From contig NC_054746.1 of the NCBI RefSeq assembly GCF_018143015.1, forward strand, positions 42,970,201 through 43,034,200: a DNA stretch of 64,000 nt, given 5' to 3'. Positions 25,201 through 36,494 of this stretch are shown one piece after another. The position numbers and the translations under genes are program-made. The stretch comes from Lytechinus variegatus. Taxonomy: Eukaryota > Echinodermata > Echinoidea > Temnopleuroida > Toxopneustidae. Position 1 is the first letter of the stretch, and each line of letters opens with the position of its first letter. The notes under the pieces are model-generated. The model saw only the letters and a list, made by a program, of their open reading frames with translations. It was not told where the DNA came from and did not search any database.

Positions 25201-28200
25201 TAAGATCTTTAGCAGCTATTGTAAGTAGACTAATAGAACCCTGATCATCACCAAACACTAAACTATCCTCATGAAGGTTTTGGGCATGAGGAACCCAGGC
25301 AAGACATTGGACAGAGTTGTCAGTGGGCTTGATGCAAAAGATACTCTGTGTTAAAAAGAGAACAGAAGAACAAGTGTAACTGTTAAGGATGAATAGTAAT
25401 AATTATAATACCGACATGCTTATATAGCGCATATCACTGTCAAATGCGTCCCTATGCGCTTAATTGGATATTATTACCCTGGCTTTAGCCCCACACCCTT
25501 TTACAGCGCGGTGGCATTTCAAGGAAAAATTCCTGCTAGGTACCCATTTACCTCACCTGGGTCGAGTGCAGCACAATGTGGATAAAATTCTTGCCGAAGG
25601 AAATTATGCCATAGCTGGGATTCGAACCCAAGACCCTCTGTTTCAAAGTCCAAAGACTAATCAACTGGGCCACAACGCTCCACAACCTTGAATAATTGTC
25701 ACAGTGAATGAAGATAAAGACATCAAACAATGTCTCATCAGGACCAAATAATGTACATAACAAATTAAGTACAACTATACTAAAGTCTATGGTCAACCAT
25801 GTACAAAAATTTATTAACAAAATTTGTAAAAAACAATTGTGCTCTTTATTCTATTGGCCATGGCTAGAAAACCACTCTATCCCACTTAGAAAAAAGAAAA
25901 TGAATAGGAAATGTTACATGGATTTGCAATCAATTACACACAACAAAGATGCTTCTCATTGGATGGTAACCAAATAATAATAATGTCATATTTTACCAAA
26001 GGAAGCCAGATCAGTTCTGAAAACTGTTCTACCAGCGGGCCCTGCTTAACATGATAATGTTATTATTACTCCGGCTTTAGCATGGCTACCTTGACCAGGC
26101 ACTCCAGCTTTCAAGGAATTTCTTCCTACCAGGTACCCATTCGCCTCACCTGGGTCAAGTGCAGCACAGTATAGATAAATTTCTTGTTGAAGGAAAACAC
26201 GCCATGGTTAGGATTTGAACCTGCAACCTTCTGTTTGAAAGGAGAGAGTCAAAACCACTAGACCACGACGTGCCCCAAATGGGAGACACTTATCATACAA
26301 GTTTGTAACTGACTACTTAAATGAAGTACATGTATCATACATTGTCTACAATCCATTAAACCCATTCAATTATAAGTGAAATAAGCAGGTGATATATGAT
26401 CACATAAGATAGTAAACAGGTTGTTGCACCTGTCCGTTTCTCATTTCTATACAGACTATATGGCATGCAGTATAACAGTTAATTAATAATACAAGTCCTT
26501 TAACAACCAAACCCTTTTACTTTGTCCCGAGTGGCAGGTGAAAAGGAAATTCTCCACCACACTGGTCTAGATTAAAAGTGATGATGACATGATACATAAT
26601 TTAATATTGTGGTCATATACTGTGTGGATATTTGTGACTTTTGGCGACAAGGCTAATATTGAGTGAGCTTTTTGACGATGAGTAAACTGCTTCACTATAC
26701 ATATTATCTAAAAAGAAAAGCAACTGTGGTGATACTTTTTGAATGAGGATGCAAACAATAGGATTTTTATGACTTTTAGCAGAAGTAATTATTTTTCTTC
26801 ATTTACTTGTAAAAAAAAATCTGAAAAAAATCAAACAAATTTTTGTGCACCCCCTTTAAAACCTGGATCTGTCCCTGAAATAGCACCCCCAAATATATCA
26901 ATATACATGCATGTGTGAAGAGGAGTCGAAAATACAAGGTAAAGGTGATGAAATCAGTGAAAATAGACAATACTACCAGCATTATAATACGTAATTTACC
27001 TTATAAATGTAACATATACATCAGTCACTTCAATTTCACTACCAATATGAAAGCTAAACAAGGCTATCCAACTTTTTATTTGCTATCACCATTGTTTATC
27101 ATTGTATTTGTATCCAACATTCCTTTAAGCCTTTCCTTACACTAACAAATCTCACACAATTACAATCTTCTTTAAATCCATTCATTGTTACATGGAGCTC
27201 AGTAAACAACCACTTTCTATTTTTAGATTACAAGAATTAAACTATTTGTTCTCTGATCTTAAATGCAAATAATGACAGATAGAAATATCAAGATGTCATA
27301 CTACAACACTTCTGTCTTTACGAGACACCATTCTTTGGGTAAAAATATGTGAAAAACATAAGTATTTTTAGGAGACTATTTCTCCTCCTGTTCATACCAC
27401 ATTGCATTTCAATCAATTTAAGAATTCGATACAAAGCATATAACAACCAACCAAAGTCGGAGAAACTTGAATAAGATTAAGTTTTATTTGGGCTTTCTTG
27501 GCCTATGGTCCTAGGTATATTCAATATCCATCACATTTGTATTTCATTTGCTCTTTTGCCATGAAATAAAATGTGTTCAAGTATATGATACAATTGAACA
27601 TACAACCTTTTAAGTGAGCACTGTAAGAAGAGTCTTACCTGGTTCTTTCCTTTAGCTCTATGATCCCAAACACAAATACTACGTTCTGTACAGCAAGCAA
27701 TCCTACGCAAACTTGGCAAATAGTCTACTCCTGTCACCCAGCACGTCTCCTACAACAATAAATAAGACAAGATTATCATAAAGATTGACTCACTGATATT
27801 ATAAATATGAATTCGTAAATATTAGATCACAGTTTTGAAAAGATTAAACAATAAGCCATTGTATTTATCAGAATGTAGATAAAATAAAACAAGTTAGCAA
27901 TTAATAGATAGCTAAAAGATGTCTATAAAACATATGACTCATATACTACATGCATACTATGAACAAGTCTTGAATAGTATATAAAACTAATTTAACTTGC
28001 ATAGTATATATGTATATAGCTTCGGCTCGCAAAGTAGATACATGTACATGTACATAAAGATGTAACTCACATAATTTATAAATGTAACTTGTATAACATA
28101 GGATATAGTCAGTATGACAGTAACACATATACATGTATACATTGCACCAACTATCATTAGAGATACAAGAAACAAGCATTTGAAATACATGAGTGTGACA

Positions 28201-31200
28201 GGCTATTTTGCCTTCATGACAGCCAAATCTGACCGTATAATTCCCCAAATTAAGTGCTTTTGCTTGACCATCTATTCTCAAACTGCCCTAATAGGCCACA
28301 AACAATTATCAAGAAAGTTTTAAGAATCAACTTTCTACAACAGAATAATGAGAACTGCTTTTATAGCATAATAAAAAAGTAGCTCTTGAAATGAAAGAAA
28401 TAGCCCCTAAAATTCAGCAATCGCTCCATTGTGGAAAAATTAGCCTAACATTTAAAAAAAATATTTCCTACCCTTCAAGAACCCTTTTCCAAATTGAAAT
28501 TTGCATTTATTTTTCCTATCTCTTCTTAATCCTCAATCTTCCTACTTCACAGAATTGTTTTTAACAAAATTTTACTCTGTCACTCTCTTACAAGGAGCAA
28601 ACATAAACAACTTAGAACATGCAATTCATTCCTTTGTGCATGGGACACTAGTATTCTAGAAGGCATGAAAATCAATATCAGAGATATGCAATAAGAATGA
28701 GCCTTGTATTTTCCCTATTGTATGGAAAGTGCAGACAAAAGGATCAAAGACTGAATTGGTTCTATTCAAAGTGTCATCAAAAAGTCCAATTGAAAGTAAG
28801 ACTACATTACAGTTTCTGTATTACATACAGCATGGAGCTATTAACACAGCTATATTATTTCATAGCAACATCTTTAGTAAAGGTGTTGCTTTGAAATATA
28901 GCTCTTTACATGGCACACTAAAAAGAAAACGCATACTCATCAATTCATGCAACATACAAACGTAAAACAAAACAACCCCTAAGAATGATTTCCTTAAAAA
29001 TACAAGAAATGGAATCCACAAGTGCTTGCCTCAACCCCCAACCTCCCCTTTCCCCTATTTTCCTACATGTATCTATTACAGATCTACATGTAATATTTTC
29101 TGGATATCAAATAACCAATATTTTGAAGATAGGATTAAAATGATTTCGAAGTTGTAAAGTACATGCATATTCGCAAGTTCATTCTTTGCAATTGGATAAG
29201 TTGTATATTTCAAGTGAAATAGACCTAAGTGTCCTGAAATTGTGCATCTACATGACTAACACCTTTAATATTAGAGAGAGAGAAATGCTTTATATTTCCT
29301 TTGGGCATTTAATTGATTGAAATGATTGTAGATCCACTTAATCTTAAAACATTTATCAATATCATGTACATAATTAGAAAATGCACATATATGCAGTACA
29401 TCAGATAAAGAAAAGGAGATCGTATAAAGATCAAAATACATGACATCCACATGAACCACAGCAATCAAAGTGGTTTTATTAACAGATTCAATCAAATCTT
29501 CATCTTGTTCTCAAACATGTCTGCTTTTGAGACATTGTTGCTACCCATGGGAGTATTTTAATATTTGCAGTAAAGATTACAATAGACTCATGGAAGGGCC
29601 ATGGATTCTTCACCTTCTTTAGGCCTTTACAGTTCATACTCTGTGTTGAAATATTGACACAAGGGTGGTAAGAATACCCAAGCATGGGTGCTTTAAATGA
29701 AGATATCAACATAGCAAGAGATGGAGTAGACTTATTGTGATATACATAAATATTCATGACAGAGCTTTCAACAAAAATTTTAGCTTGAAAAGGTAAACAA
29801 ATGTGCTTTCTTTCTTTTTTATTTTTGCTAATTATGTCAATTTGTTATTGCTTTTGAAAATCAGAACTACATTAGAAAAAAAACCTAGTATATAAATGTA
29901 GTAAGTCTATAATCATAATTATTCCTTGTAGACAGAAATATGATTGAAAAAAAAACTAAAATGAGACCTCAATCAGATAAAAAAAACATTGTTTTTAAAT
30001 AGATTTTTTCCCTTCTTGAAAGTTTATATGAATGATGTACATATACGCTGTGCAATGGATGGAAATTTTCATATTGAATTTAATAATCCTTAATTGTTTC
30101 AGATTATAAAGGATAAAATCTTCATAAAAAAACCCGAAGGTGTTTTTTTGAGTCCGACAAACAAGTGCCCACACAATACAGGTAACATCCATTGCCTCAA
30201 ACCATTGCACCACCCTTGATAAACTTAACAGATTCATAACGAGTACATGTACAAAACACTGCATGATACAACTAATTAAAAGCAATTTACACCCACTACC
30301 AATTGAATAGCGCTTAATGGGGACAAATACTGGGCCATTGATTTGCTAGATGACATACTTACATTGACATCACAGCATGCTTGTAATCTCAGTGTCTGTT
30401 GGAGAGAAAAAAATAATTGTTATCTCCCAATCTAAATGGCAATCTATTAACACAGATCATTCATAGGCAGTGCTTCAAGGGAGGGTCAATTGTCTCCTAT
30501 TATTTTCTTAGGTGGTCAATAAAAATAAGAGAATTAATTCATACATTTTAAAAAAGTGCATGTCCACATGCCCGAATACATCAAATGTAGAAGGCTTGCC
30601 AAGTGCCAATCCACAACTCTAAATGCTTTTTTGTTTTTAATGTCATTTGCATGTCACTGAGTTGTACATATCGCTATTTTGTGAAAAATAAGCAACTAAC
30701 TTTAACATATCATAACTTTCTTATTTTACATCCAATTTTGATGAAATTTTCAGCATTATGCTAGTTTGATTTTTCTCTTTTGATTCAAATTAACAGTTTT
30801 CCGGGGTGGACTTGACCTTTAAATATATGGCCATGTAAATGAAAGGATTATGTGAAAGTGATCCAAACTAGAGGTAATCACTAAATAGTACATGATAAAC
30901 AACCAGACTACAGCCACTGGACTAGATATTCACATGTAGCTCTATATGGTGCATAAACAATCTAAAGTCATGTTCAACACTCTCTCGATTCAGACTATTA
31001 CTGAAACGATCAATTTTTGAAAACCTATCATCCTTGGCTGAGTAGATTCCATTACTTCTTCTTCATTTTATCCTCTTTTCTCGCTCTCACTCTTACTATG
31101 ATTCTATTATTCCTTTCTTACATGTATCTAATTTTTCTTTCTCACTTTCCTTCTTATGTTGCAATGTGTATGTGCGGGTGTATGTGGTTTTATGGTGTGC

Positions 31201-34200
31201 AGGCCTTTAGCTAATACTTACAGTTTTTTAACTAAGTTAATTTAATGTTATTTTTTTGTATTTTATTGTATTTTTCTTATTTGTCATTTTGGGCCTCAAA
31301 TATAAGCACAGGATGCTTTTACAGAGGTCCTGGCTAATTCTTATGTATTTGTTTATTTTGTAACATCTTGATTGTTTTAATTTGCCAAATAAATTGAATT
31401 GAATTGAATTGAATTCTTGCTCTGATCCCACCGCTGCCACCCAAGACAAAGAAGAGGAAAGTAAATAACACATTGCATCAGATAAGTTGCAGAAAATCAA
31501 TGTATATTTTGTACACACACAGTCTGATAGTAGCTAACCATAAAGATATTGTCATGGAGATTGAACAAATCATCTTCTCACCTTACAGTTCCATACTGAT
31601 ATAACCCCTTTCTGAGATGCTGCTAAATACACATCTACCTGAGGCACACTTGTTGCAGCATGAATCACATCTCTTCTCTTCTTGTCACCTTAAACAAAAA
31701 TATGAATTAAATGATTTTATTAAAGTTACATCTAAGATTACAAAAGAAAACTACCAGTGACAACATAATATTGTACGCTCAGACAATGTAAGATTGTACA
31801 CTTAGACAGTCATACATATATTACATTCCAAAGAGCATGAAACACACTTATCATCACATGGGTACAAACTTATTAAACCAAAATAAATCTCTTCAAAAAC
31901 ACCATGAGAATACAAATTGAAATTTGCAAGAAAAAATACATGTATGTTAGATAATTCAGATAGTTAGATAACGTAAATTCGAAAAATTCTATGTTTGGGG
32001 TATTACAGAAACATTCTTGATGAATTATAAATTAATATGTTTAGAATAACAGCAAACAATACATTTTCCAATTTTAAAGAACTATGAAAATCTTTAAACA
32101 GATCAAGTGAAAAATAACACGTCACAAAATATAATCAAAGTCAAATTCTATTTCATTACATTTAAGTGATTAAAATGTGAAACAGATTTTTTGCAATTTG
32201 ATTTAATTACTCAAGACCCATGCAATGGTAATAAAATTTAAATTTTGAAGTGAATTGATTGCATTACCTGCAGCCTCTCCAACTCTTTGTTTCTTTGAGA
32301 CGGTAAAAACACTGATGTCTTCATTTAGCATCGGCTCAGGTTCATCAGTCGTAGAATGAAAGTATCCAAAAATCTGAAGCAAAAATAGGATAATATTCAA
32401 TGGGAACACACAACATTCCATCAAGTAGAGCAAAGAACAAGCTACAGCATTTCCTATATTAACATTGTAATAAAAGAGATTGCTAAGCCACAAATACTTG
32501 AATAAGTTCTTGATTTATTATATCATTTTGTTGTAGATGCAAGTGTTTTTATATTTAATATTGGGGTTGTTTTCACCTCAAACAGTACTAACCCATCCCC
32601 CTCAAACAAACAATGTAGAAAATAAGAAGCAGTGCCCAAGCATTAATTGTTTCTATGTAGAACAATAACAGCACTGAATTGACATTGTCCATTCTTTCCA
32701 TTGGTCTTTCATAATTGTTTCTCATTGATACAAACAAAACATCCTTGAAAGAAAGAAATCATTGATTTTTTTTTTTACCTCACTCCAATCAACCTTAGCA
32801 TCTGGATTGTTGCTGATTTTTCTGAAAATTGATTTGAGATCGCTGCTTCGGATGTCTGGTCCAAATAAAGCTTGGATCGAATCACAGAACGTGTCAAACC
32901 TCAGGTTTTCTGAAACAATGGCAAAACATTTAAAGATGTATGATACAAAAAATATCCTGAAATACTAATAATGTGATGCTGATGATGATCCACAGCATTT
33001 ATTTTGCGCCATACATGTATTTCTCTTAAAAATATTCATAAAAACAATAAGTGGCATGACTTTCGTCCAGGGGTCTGTTGCAAAAAGAGTTGCGTTTAAA
33101 CGCAAGTAAAAATAAAATCAATCCCAAGTCTCAAATGCGCGCTGTTGATTGGTTGAAAATCAAGTTGCACAAGATTTTTGGAGTTGCGATTGATTGCACT
33201 CTTTCTGCAACGGGTCCCAGGATAGATAAATATAACAAAATGGGTCTTGCTTGGTAAACAAATTTTCATATGACTTTGCTTAATTTCAAATGAAATAATG
33301 CAAACTTGGCCAAATACTGTAACTTTATTACTTTCCATATGATTTTGATGAATTCTTTGCTGTGTTCCTGACTAATATCACCCTTTCCATTTAGATTTAT
33401 CACAAATATTTATCATCACATTCCAGTTGAAAGAAATCAAGTTACAACTGATTCTAAATGATTACATTTGTATGCTGCTAGACAGATTACTAATCATCGT
33501 TCACATGAGTCTGTCACTCCACTGCTGAGGGAGCTTCACATGCTAAAGGTCAGGGAACGACTTGATTTTAAGATCCTCTTGCTGACTTTCCAATGTTTGA
33601 AGAAATCAGCTCCAGTATGTGGTTCACAATCTTTTTACTCATAATCCCCTCTACTCTTTGACCAATGTACCACAAAGTATAAAACTAGCAGATTCAACAG
33701 AAAAATTCAAATCCATGTTCAAAACCTACTTTCTTGTTAAATAGCCTTTTCCCTTTGAATATAGCCCTCAACTGTCTAAAATCTACTGTGAACTATTCTA
33801 TACAATTACTTTAAATTTTTGCTGAAATTCCTTCTCTCTATTTTATCCTGAACACTTAGAGACATGTTTTGTGCCCGGAGGGGCCACTTACATTGACGAG
33901 TGGATACCATGCACGACCAAAAACACATGCAAAAAGGATGTCTTTTTCGAGATAGGGCACGTGATAAGGGTGTCAAAAACACAAAAATAATGAAAAAAGG
34001 GTATCTATTTCGCTAGGAACATTACGTGTTTAGGGTCGAATTTGCGGGGATGTTAAAACAAAATTAAAATGTTTTATAAAGGATGTCCTTTTTGCCCCAA
34101 CACTTCGTGTTTAGAGTCCGATTTGCGCGAGGTGTAGAAGGTGGGGTCGTACTAAACCAAATTAGGTAAAGCAGACGACCGAAGGACCCGTAACAATAAA

Positions 34201-36494
34201 ACATTCCTGTACTTGTTTAGGGGTTCATTTTAGGGAATATTTGCCAAGAGTATCATTTTGTAACTTTTGTTTCCAATACTTGTTAAGGGTAGGGTTTCAC
34301 ACGCCAATACTTGTTAAGGGGTGCATTTTCAGAATATGGAAATTACGTGTTTAGGGTGCTTTTCGAGACCCCATGGTCGCGCATGGTATCCACTCGTGAA
34401 TGGAAGTGGCCTCCCCGGGTTTTGTGATAAGCGCTATATATACAAAAAAAGTTAATCATTATCGTTCATTATCAAACAAAGATCAAATTCACAATAGAAT
34501 ATCATAACTTGTAAACAGGTGTGGCACCATGATATCTGAGCCCTTTTTTACCTTAAGGTGACTTTTATTTTTATTTCCTCATTTAAATGTAACATGTACA
34601 GAAACAGCATGTATGGTTCTCATCACTTTTTTTTCCTTTCGATCTTCATCTACATTTTTTACCATTTGAAATATTAAAGAAAACCATCACCTAGTCTGCA
34701 GGCACAGACCTTGATTGAAACTTTGATCAACAAGTGTGTCTCCACGCAAAGATAAGCACATACAAAACTTGCTGTTTCAATTCAGGCCTTCAGTGCAAAA
34801 GGCCTGAGTAGGCTGCAATTCAGACCCTTTACTCAAGTGAAGGGTTTGCACAACAGACTAGCGGCTAGCCATCACCTGCCCCTACCGCCCATAATTTAAG
34901 TTAAGAATGGTTTGATCCCGGGGGGGCCACTTCCATTCACGAGTGGATACCATGCGCGACCATGGGGTCTCGAAAAGCACCCTAAACACGTAATTTCCAT
35001 ATTCTGAAAATGTACCCCTTAACAAGTATTGGCGTGTGAAACCCTACCCTTAACAAGTATTGGAAACAGAACGATACTCTTGGCAAATATTCCCTGAAAT
35101 GAACCCCTAAACAAGTACAGGAATGTTTTATTCATGTTATTGTTACGAGTCCTTCGGTCGTCGGCTTTACCTTATTTGGTTTAGTACGACCCCACCTTCT
35201 ACACCTCGCGCAAATCGGACACTAAATACGTAGTGTTGGGGCAAAAAAGGACATCCTTTATAAAACATTTAATTTTGTTTTATCATCCCCTCAAATTCGA
35301 CCCTAAACACGTAATTTTCTTAGCGAAATAGATACCCTTTTTTCATTATTTTTGTGTTTTTGACACCCTTATCACGTTACGTACGTAACGTGCCCTATCG
35401 TGAAAAAGACATCCTTTTTACGTGTTTTTTTGGTCGCGCATGGTATCCACTCTTCAATGTAAGTGGCCCCCCCGGGGGTTTGATGAAACAGATTCTTTTG
35501 AAATATTTTCTTTTAAATATCACCAAATCATACTAGGCCTCTTTTTTAAATATAGGCCTACATGCTTCTGAGAACACCGAGACTGAACAAATGAAAGTGA
35601 TATGAAGAAAATACACAAAAAATCTCATAAATATTAACTGTATTAATAGGAAGACATCTTATTCTGACACAGTTCAATCATAGATCTACTAGTCTGGTCC
35701 ATGGTTCAATGATAAATGTGAAATTTGCATAAAATATTATTATAAATACAAATAAAAATATGAGACCATTCTTCACATTTCTTCTATTAGATCTGTCTTC
35801 TATCAAATCAATCAATAATTATAATCATGACAAATAACACAATTGACAATAACATCATGAAGGCCTAGCTTAAGGTAATAATGGTCATACTAATAATAAC
35901 AATGATATCAACAACAATAATAATTATGATCATGATAATGATGATGATGATAATAATAATAACAATGACAATAAAATTATGAAATTAATGAGCATGAGGA
36001 TAAGGATAATAATGAAAAAGATGATGACATTAATGAAGATGAATTCCAGCAGAGATAATGACTTTCCTACATGGACATGATATTGATAACATACCAGACT
36101 CTTCATATTCATAATAAATAAACAAACATCAGCTTTAATGATTATGATAACTAAATTTAGATGAATTTATATAATCATGAAGTCCTACTTAAAAATACAA
36201 AAAGTTGCTTGACAACTTCTTTTTCAAAACTACATTACACCAACCACGCCCGAGATCCGACTCTTTTACCCTCTTTTTCGGAACTACCTCTCGAATCCCA
36301 CCTGCCCGAGCGAGGAAAGGTAATGGGATCATACCATTGATTGCCTGCCGACGCTCCTCCGCGCTTGCCTCGCTGTCCTGCTGGGTGAGACGGGCAATTA
36401 GTTCTTCAAATTGCTCCAACTTTTGTCGAAAAGTATTCGTGGTATATGGTCTCGGGAGACCACCAGATGCTTTCTCAGGCGCCTTGGATGTCAT
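10203..36494 (-). CDS. WDR64-like: WD-repeat protein of the WDR64/WDR49 family, 25 exons
   Basis: Coding exons in transcript order: 36245-36494, 32779-32909, 32268-32373, 31582-31688, 30363-30395, 27639-27749, 25134-25345, 24514-24654, 23681-23900, 23125-23251, 22014-22162, 21366-21489, 20499-20689, 18368-18577, 17631-17755, 17012-17140, 16466-16574, 15769-16017, 15007-15112, 13673-13734, 13159-13271, 12271-12483, 11549-11726, 10899-11036, 10203-10301. All junctions are GT-AG and in frame: 3633 nt, 1210 aa. Residues 84-132 hold a degenerate EF-hand (SIFRKISNNPDAKVDWSEIF). Many WD blades follow (SVWNCK, CVWDHRAKG, IWHPHIF, IKVWDFGSG, LLWDVSRG, IRFWTME, GYITMWNV). A Ser/Pro/Gly linker lies near 635-704, a strongly acidic insert near 826-875, and a basic proline-rich C-terminus ends at PRRRTTDKTPR. 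Human WDR64 has about 1080 residues. The N-terminal EF-hand plus two stretches of WD blades suits WDR64/WDR49; the exact orthologue is not proven. Function is poorly known; no enzyme motif is seen. Confidence 0.87.
14590..14796 (-). mobile_element. tRNA-derived SINE, family A, copy 1
   Basis: Read on the minus strand from 14795, a tRNA-like head begins GGCGCGATAGCTCAGTTGG with an A box (TAGCTCAGTTGG) and, about 35 bases on, a B box (GGATTCGATTC). A unique body follows, containing GCATTAATCCTCAGTACCAG and TTGCTTGCTTACAAGCATTC. The body matches the copy at 17325-17480. It lies in a WDR64-like intron in the sense orientation of that gene. Confidence 0.85.
17325..17480 (+). mobile_element. tRNA-derived SINE, family A, copy 2 (5' truncated)
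   Basis: Shares the body of the 14.7 kb copy (CTTGGTGTGCTAG, GGCATTTATCCTCATTACCAG, GCTTACAAGCATTCATGCTT, AGCAATCAGGT) in the opposite orientation. Most of the tRNA head is missing, as expected from incomplete reverse transcription. Both copies end in an ACC/ACA-rich tail. Confidence 0.8.
18890..18929. repeat. Perfect 17 bp inverted repeat (hairpin)
   Basis: Arms AAATTGGTGGGGCTAAG (18890-18906) and its exact complement (18913-18929) with a six-base loop, inside the outer element. Confidence 0.95.
19289..19936. mobile_element. Non-autonomous DNA transposon, CCCGG ends, 8 bp TSD (nested)
   Basis: Ends CCCGGTGGGGTCACTCA at the left and its inverted copy at the right, extending imperfectly to include GTAACGGTCAT. 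Flanked by an exact direct repeat GATAGTAT (19281-19288 and 19937-19944). The 648 bp body has no meaningful protein, though one frame stays open for 98 codons. It sits inside the element at 18861-19974. Eight-base duplications are made by hAT, P and Merlin-type transposases among others; the ends do not settle which. Confidence 0.85.
25403..25682 (-). mobile_element. tRNA-derived SINE, family B, copy 1
   Basis: On the minus strand from about 25681: A box TGGCCCAGTTG and perfect B box GGTTCGAATCC in a tRNA-like head, a body containing CACCCAGGTGAGGTAAATGG, and a 3' tail GCGCTATATAAGCATG. The tail is of the kind seen in SINEs that borrow a CR1/L2-type LINE end. It lies in the WDR64-like intron between exons 6 and 7. 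Confidence 0.85.
26042..26275 (-). mobile_element. tRNA-derived SINE, family B, copy 2
   Basis: Same orientation and body as the copy at 25403-25682 (shared CAGGTGAGGCGAATGGGTAC region, CACTTGACCCAGGTG, B box GGTTCAAATCC). Clearly older or more diverged: many substitutions, and the tail lacks a clear GCGCTATATAAG. Confidence 0.78.
27750..30362. other. Long WDR64-like intron (between exons 5 and 6)
   Basis: About 2.6 kb with no gene. It holds ACATGT-rich low complexity near 28038-28052 and an unclassified dispersed repeat near 28165-28260 related to 54942-55050. Confidence 0.5.
28165..28260 (-). repeat. Unclassified dispersed repeat, copy 1
   Basis: On the minus strand contains GCTGTCATGAAGGCAAAAT and CTCATGTATTTCA, matching GCTGTCATGAGGGCAAAAT and CTCATGTATTTCA at 54990-55030 on the plus strand. 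No ends or duplications were recognised. Confidence 0.55.
30641..30818. mobile_element. Half copy of a TTAA-flanked MITE
   Basis: Matches the right half of the full copy at 52878-53473 (GCATGTCACTGAGTTG, GTGAAAAATAAGC, CATCCAATTTTGATGAAAT, GGGGTGGACTTGACCT), followed by TTAA at 30819-30822. The left half is absent. Confidence 0.8.
31010..31425 (+). mobile_element. Probable LINE 3' end with AATTG tail
   Basis: A T-rich stretch ending GCCAAATAAATTGAATTG and three further AATTG repeats. A 3' untranslated part followed by a short tandem tail is typical of non-LTR retrotransposons. No reverse-transcriptase sequence remains here, so the call rests on the tail. Confidence 0.45.
33071..33218. mobile_element. 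Short MITE with GTTGCA ends
   Basis: Inverted ends GGGTCTGTTGCAAAAAGAG at the left and (reverse complement) GGGACCCGTTGCAGAAAGAG at the right, about 148 bp, with a short internal GTTGATTGGTTG. Similar in design to the element at 5738-5886. No coding capacity. Confidence 0.7.
33475..34465 (+). mobile_element. 3' remnant of a CR1/L2-like LINE, interrupted by a transposon
   Basis: 33502-33627 encodes the C-terminal end of a non-LTR reverse-transcriptase protein (TPLLRELHMLKVRERLDFKI, then LLLTFQCLKKSAP). Part of the usual final region can be read to about 33740. The 3' part ends TGATAAGCGCTATATATAC at about 34427-34445, like CR1/L2 tails. A 545 bp DNA transposon (33874-34418) sits between the untranslated part and the tail. 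A stop follows shortly after the conserved block, so the copy is dead; the rest of the LINE is missing. Confidence 0.75.
33874..34418. mobile_element. CCCGG-ended DNA transposon, 8 bp TSD, copy 1 of inverted pair
   Basis: Ends CCCGGAGGGGCCACTTACAT and the inverted counterpart; sub-terminal GAGTGGATACCATGC is repeated in inverse near the right end. Flanked by GTTTTGTG (33866-33873 and 34419-34426). Interior has repeated ACTTGTTAAGGG and ACGTGTTTAGGGT motifs, no protein. Inserted in the LINE remnant, so it is younger than it. Confidence 0.88.
34917..35476. mobile_element. CCCGG-ended DNA transposon, 8 bp TSD, copy 2 of inverted pair
   Basis: Same family as 33874-34418 but in reverse orientation and similar almost throughout. 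Flanked by exact GGTTTGAT (34909-34916 and 35477-35484). Ends CCCGGGGGGGCCACTT. No coding capacity. The two copies, about 500 bp apart, could pair along more than 500 bp in RNA from this intron. Confidence 0.88.
35860..36035. repeat. ATA/ATG-rich simple repeat in WDR64-like intron 1
   Basis: Imperfect trinucleotide tract (aataataat, gatgatgatgat) about 200 bp downstream of the first coding exon. Confidence 0.85.

Noticed and set aside
25612-25682. Possible tRNA gene on the minus strand
   Set aside because: Perfect B box but no proper acceptor stem, and the whole unit is repeated at 26.0-26.3 kb; a SINE.
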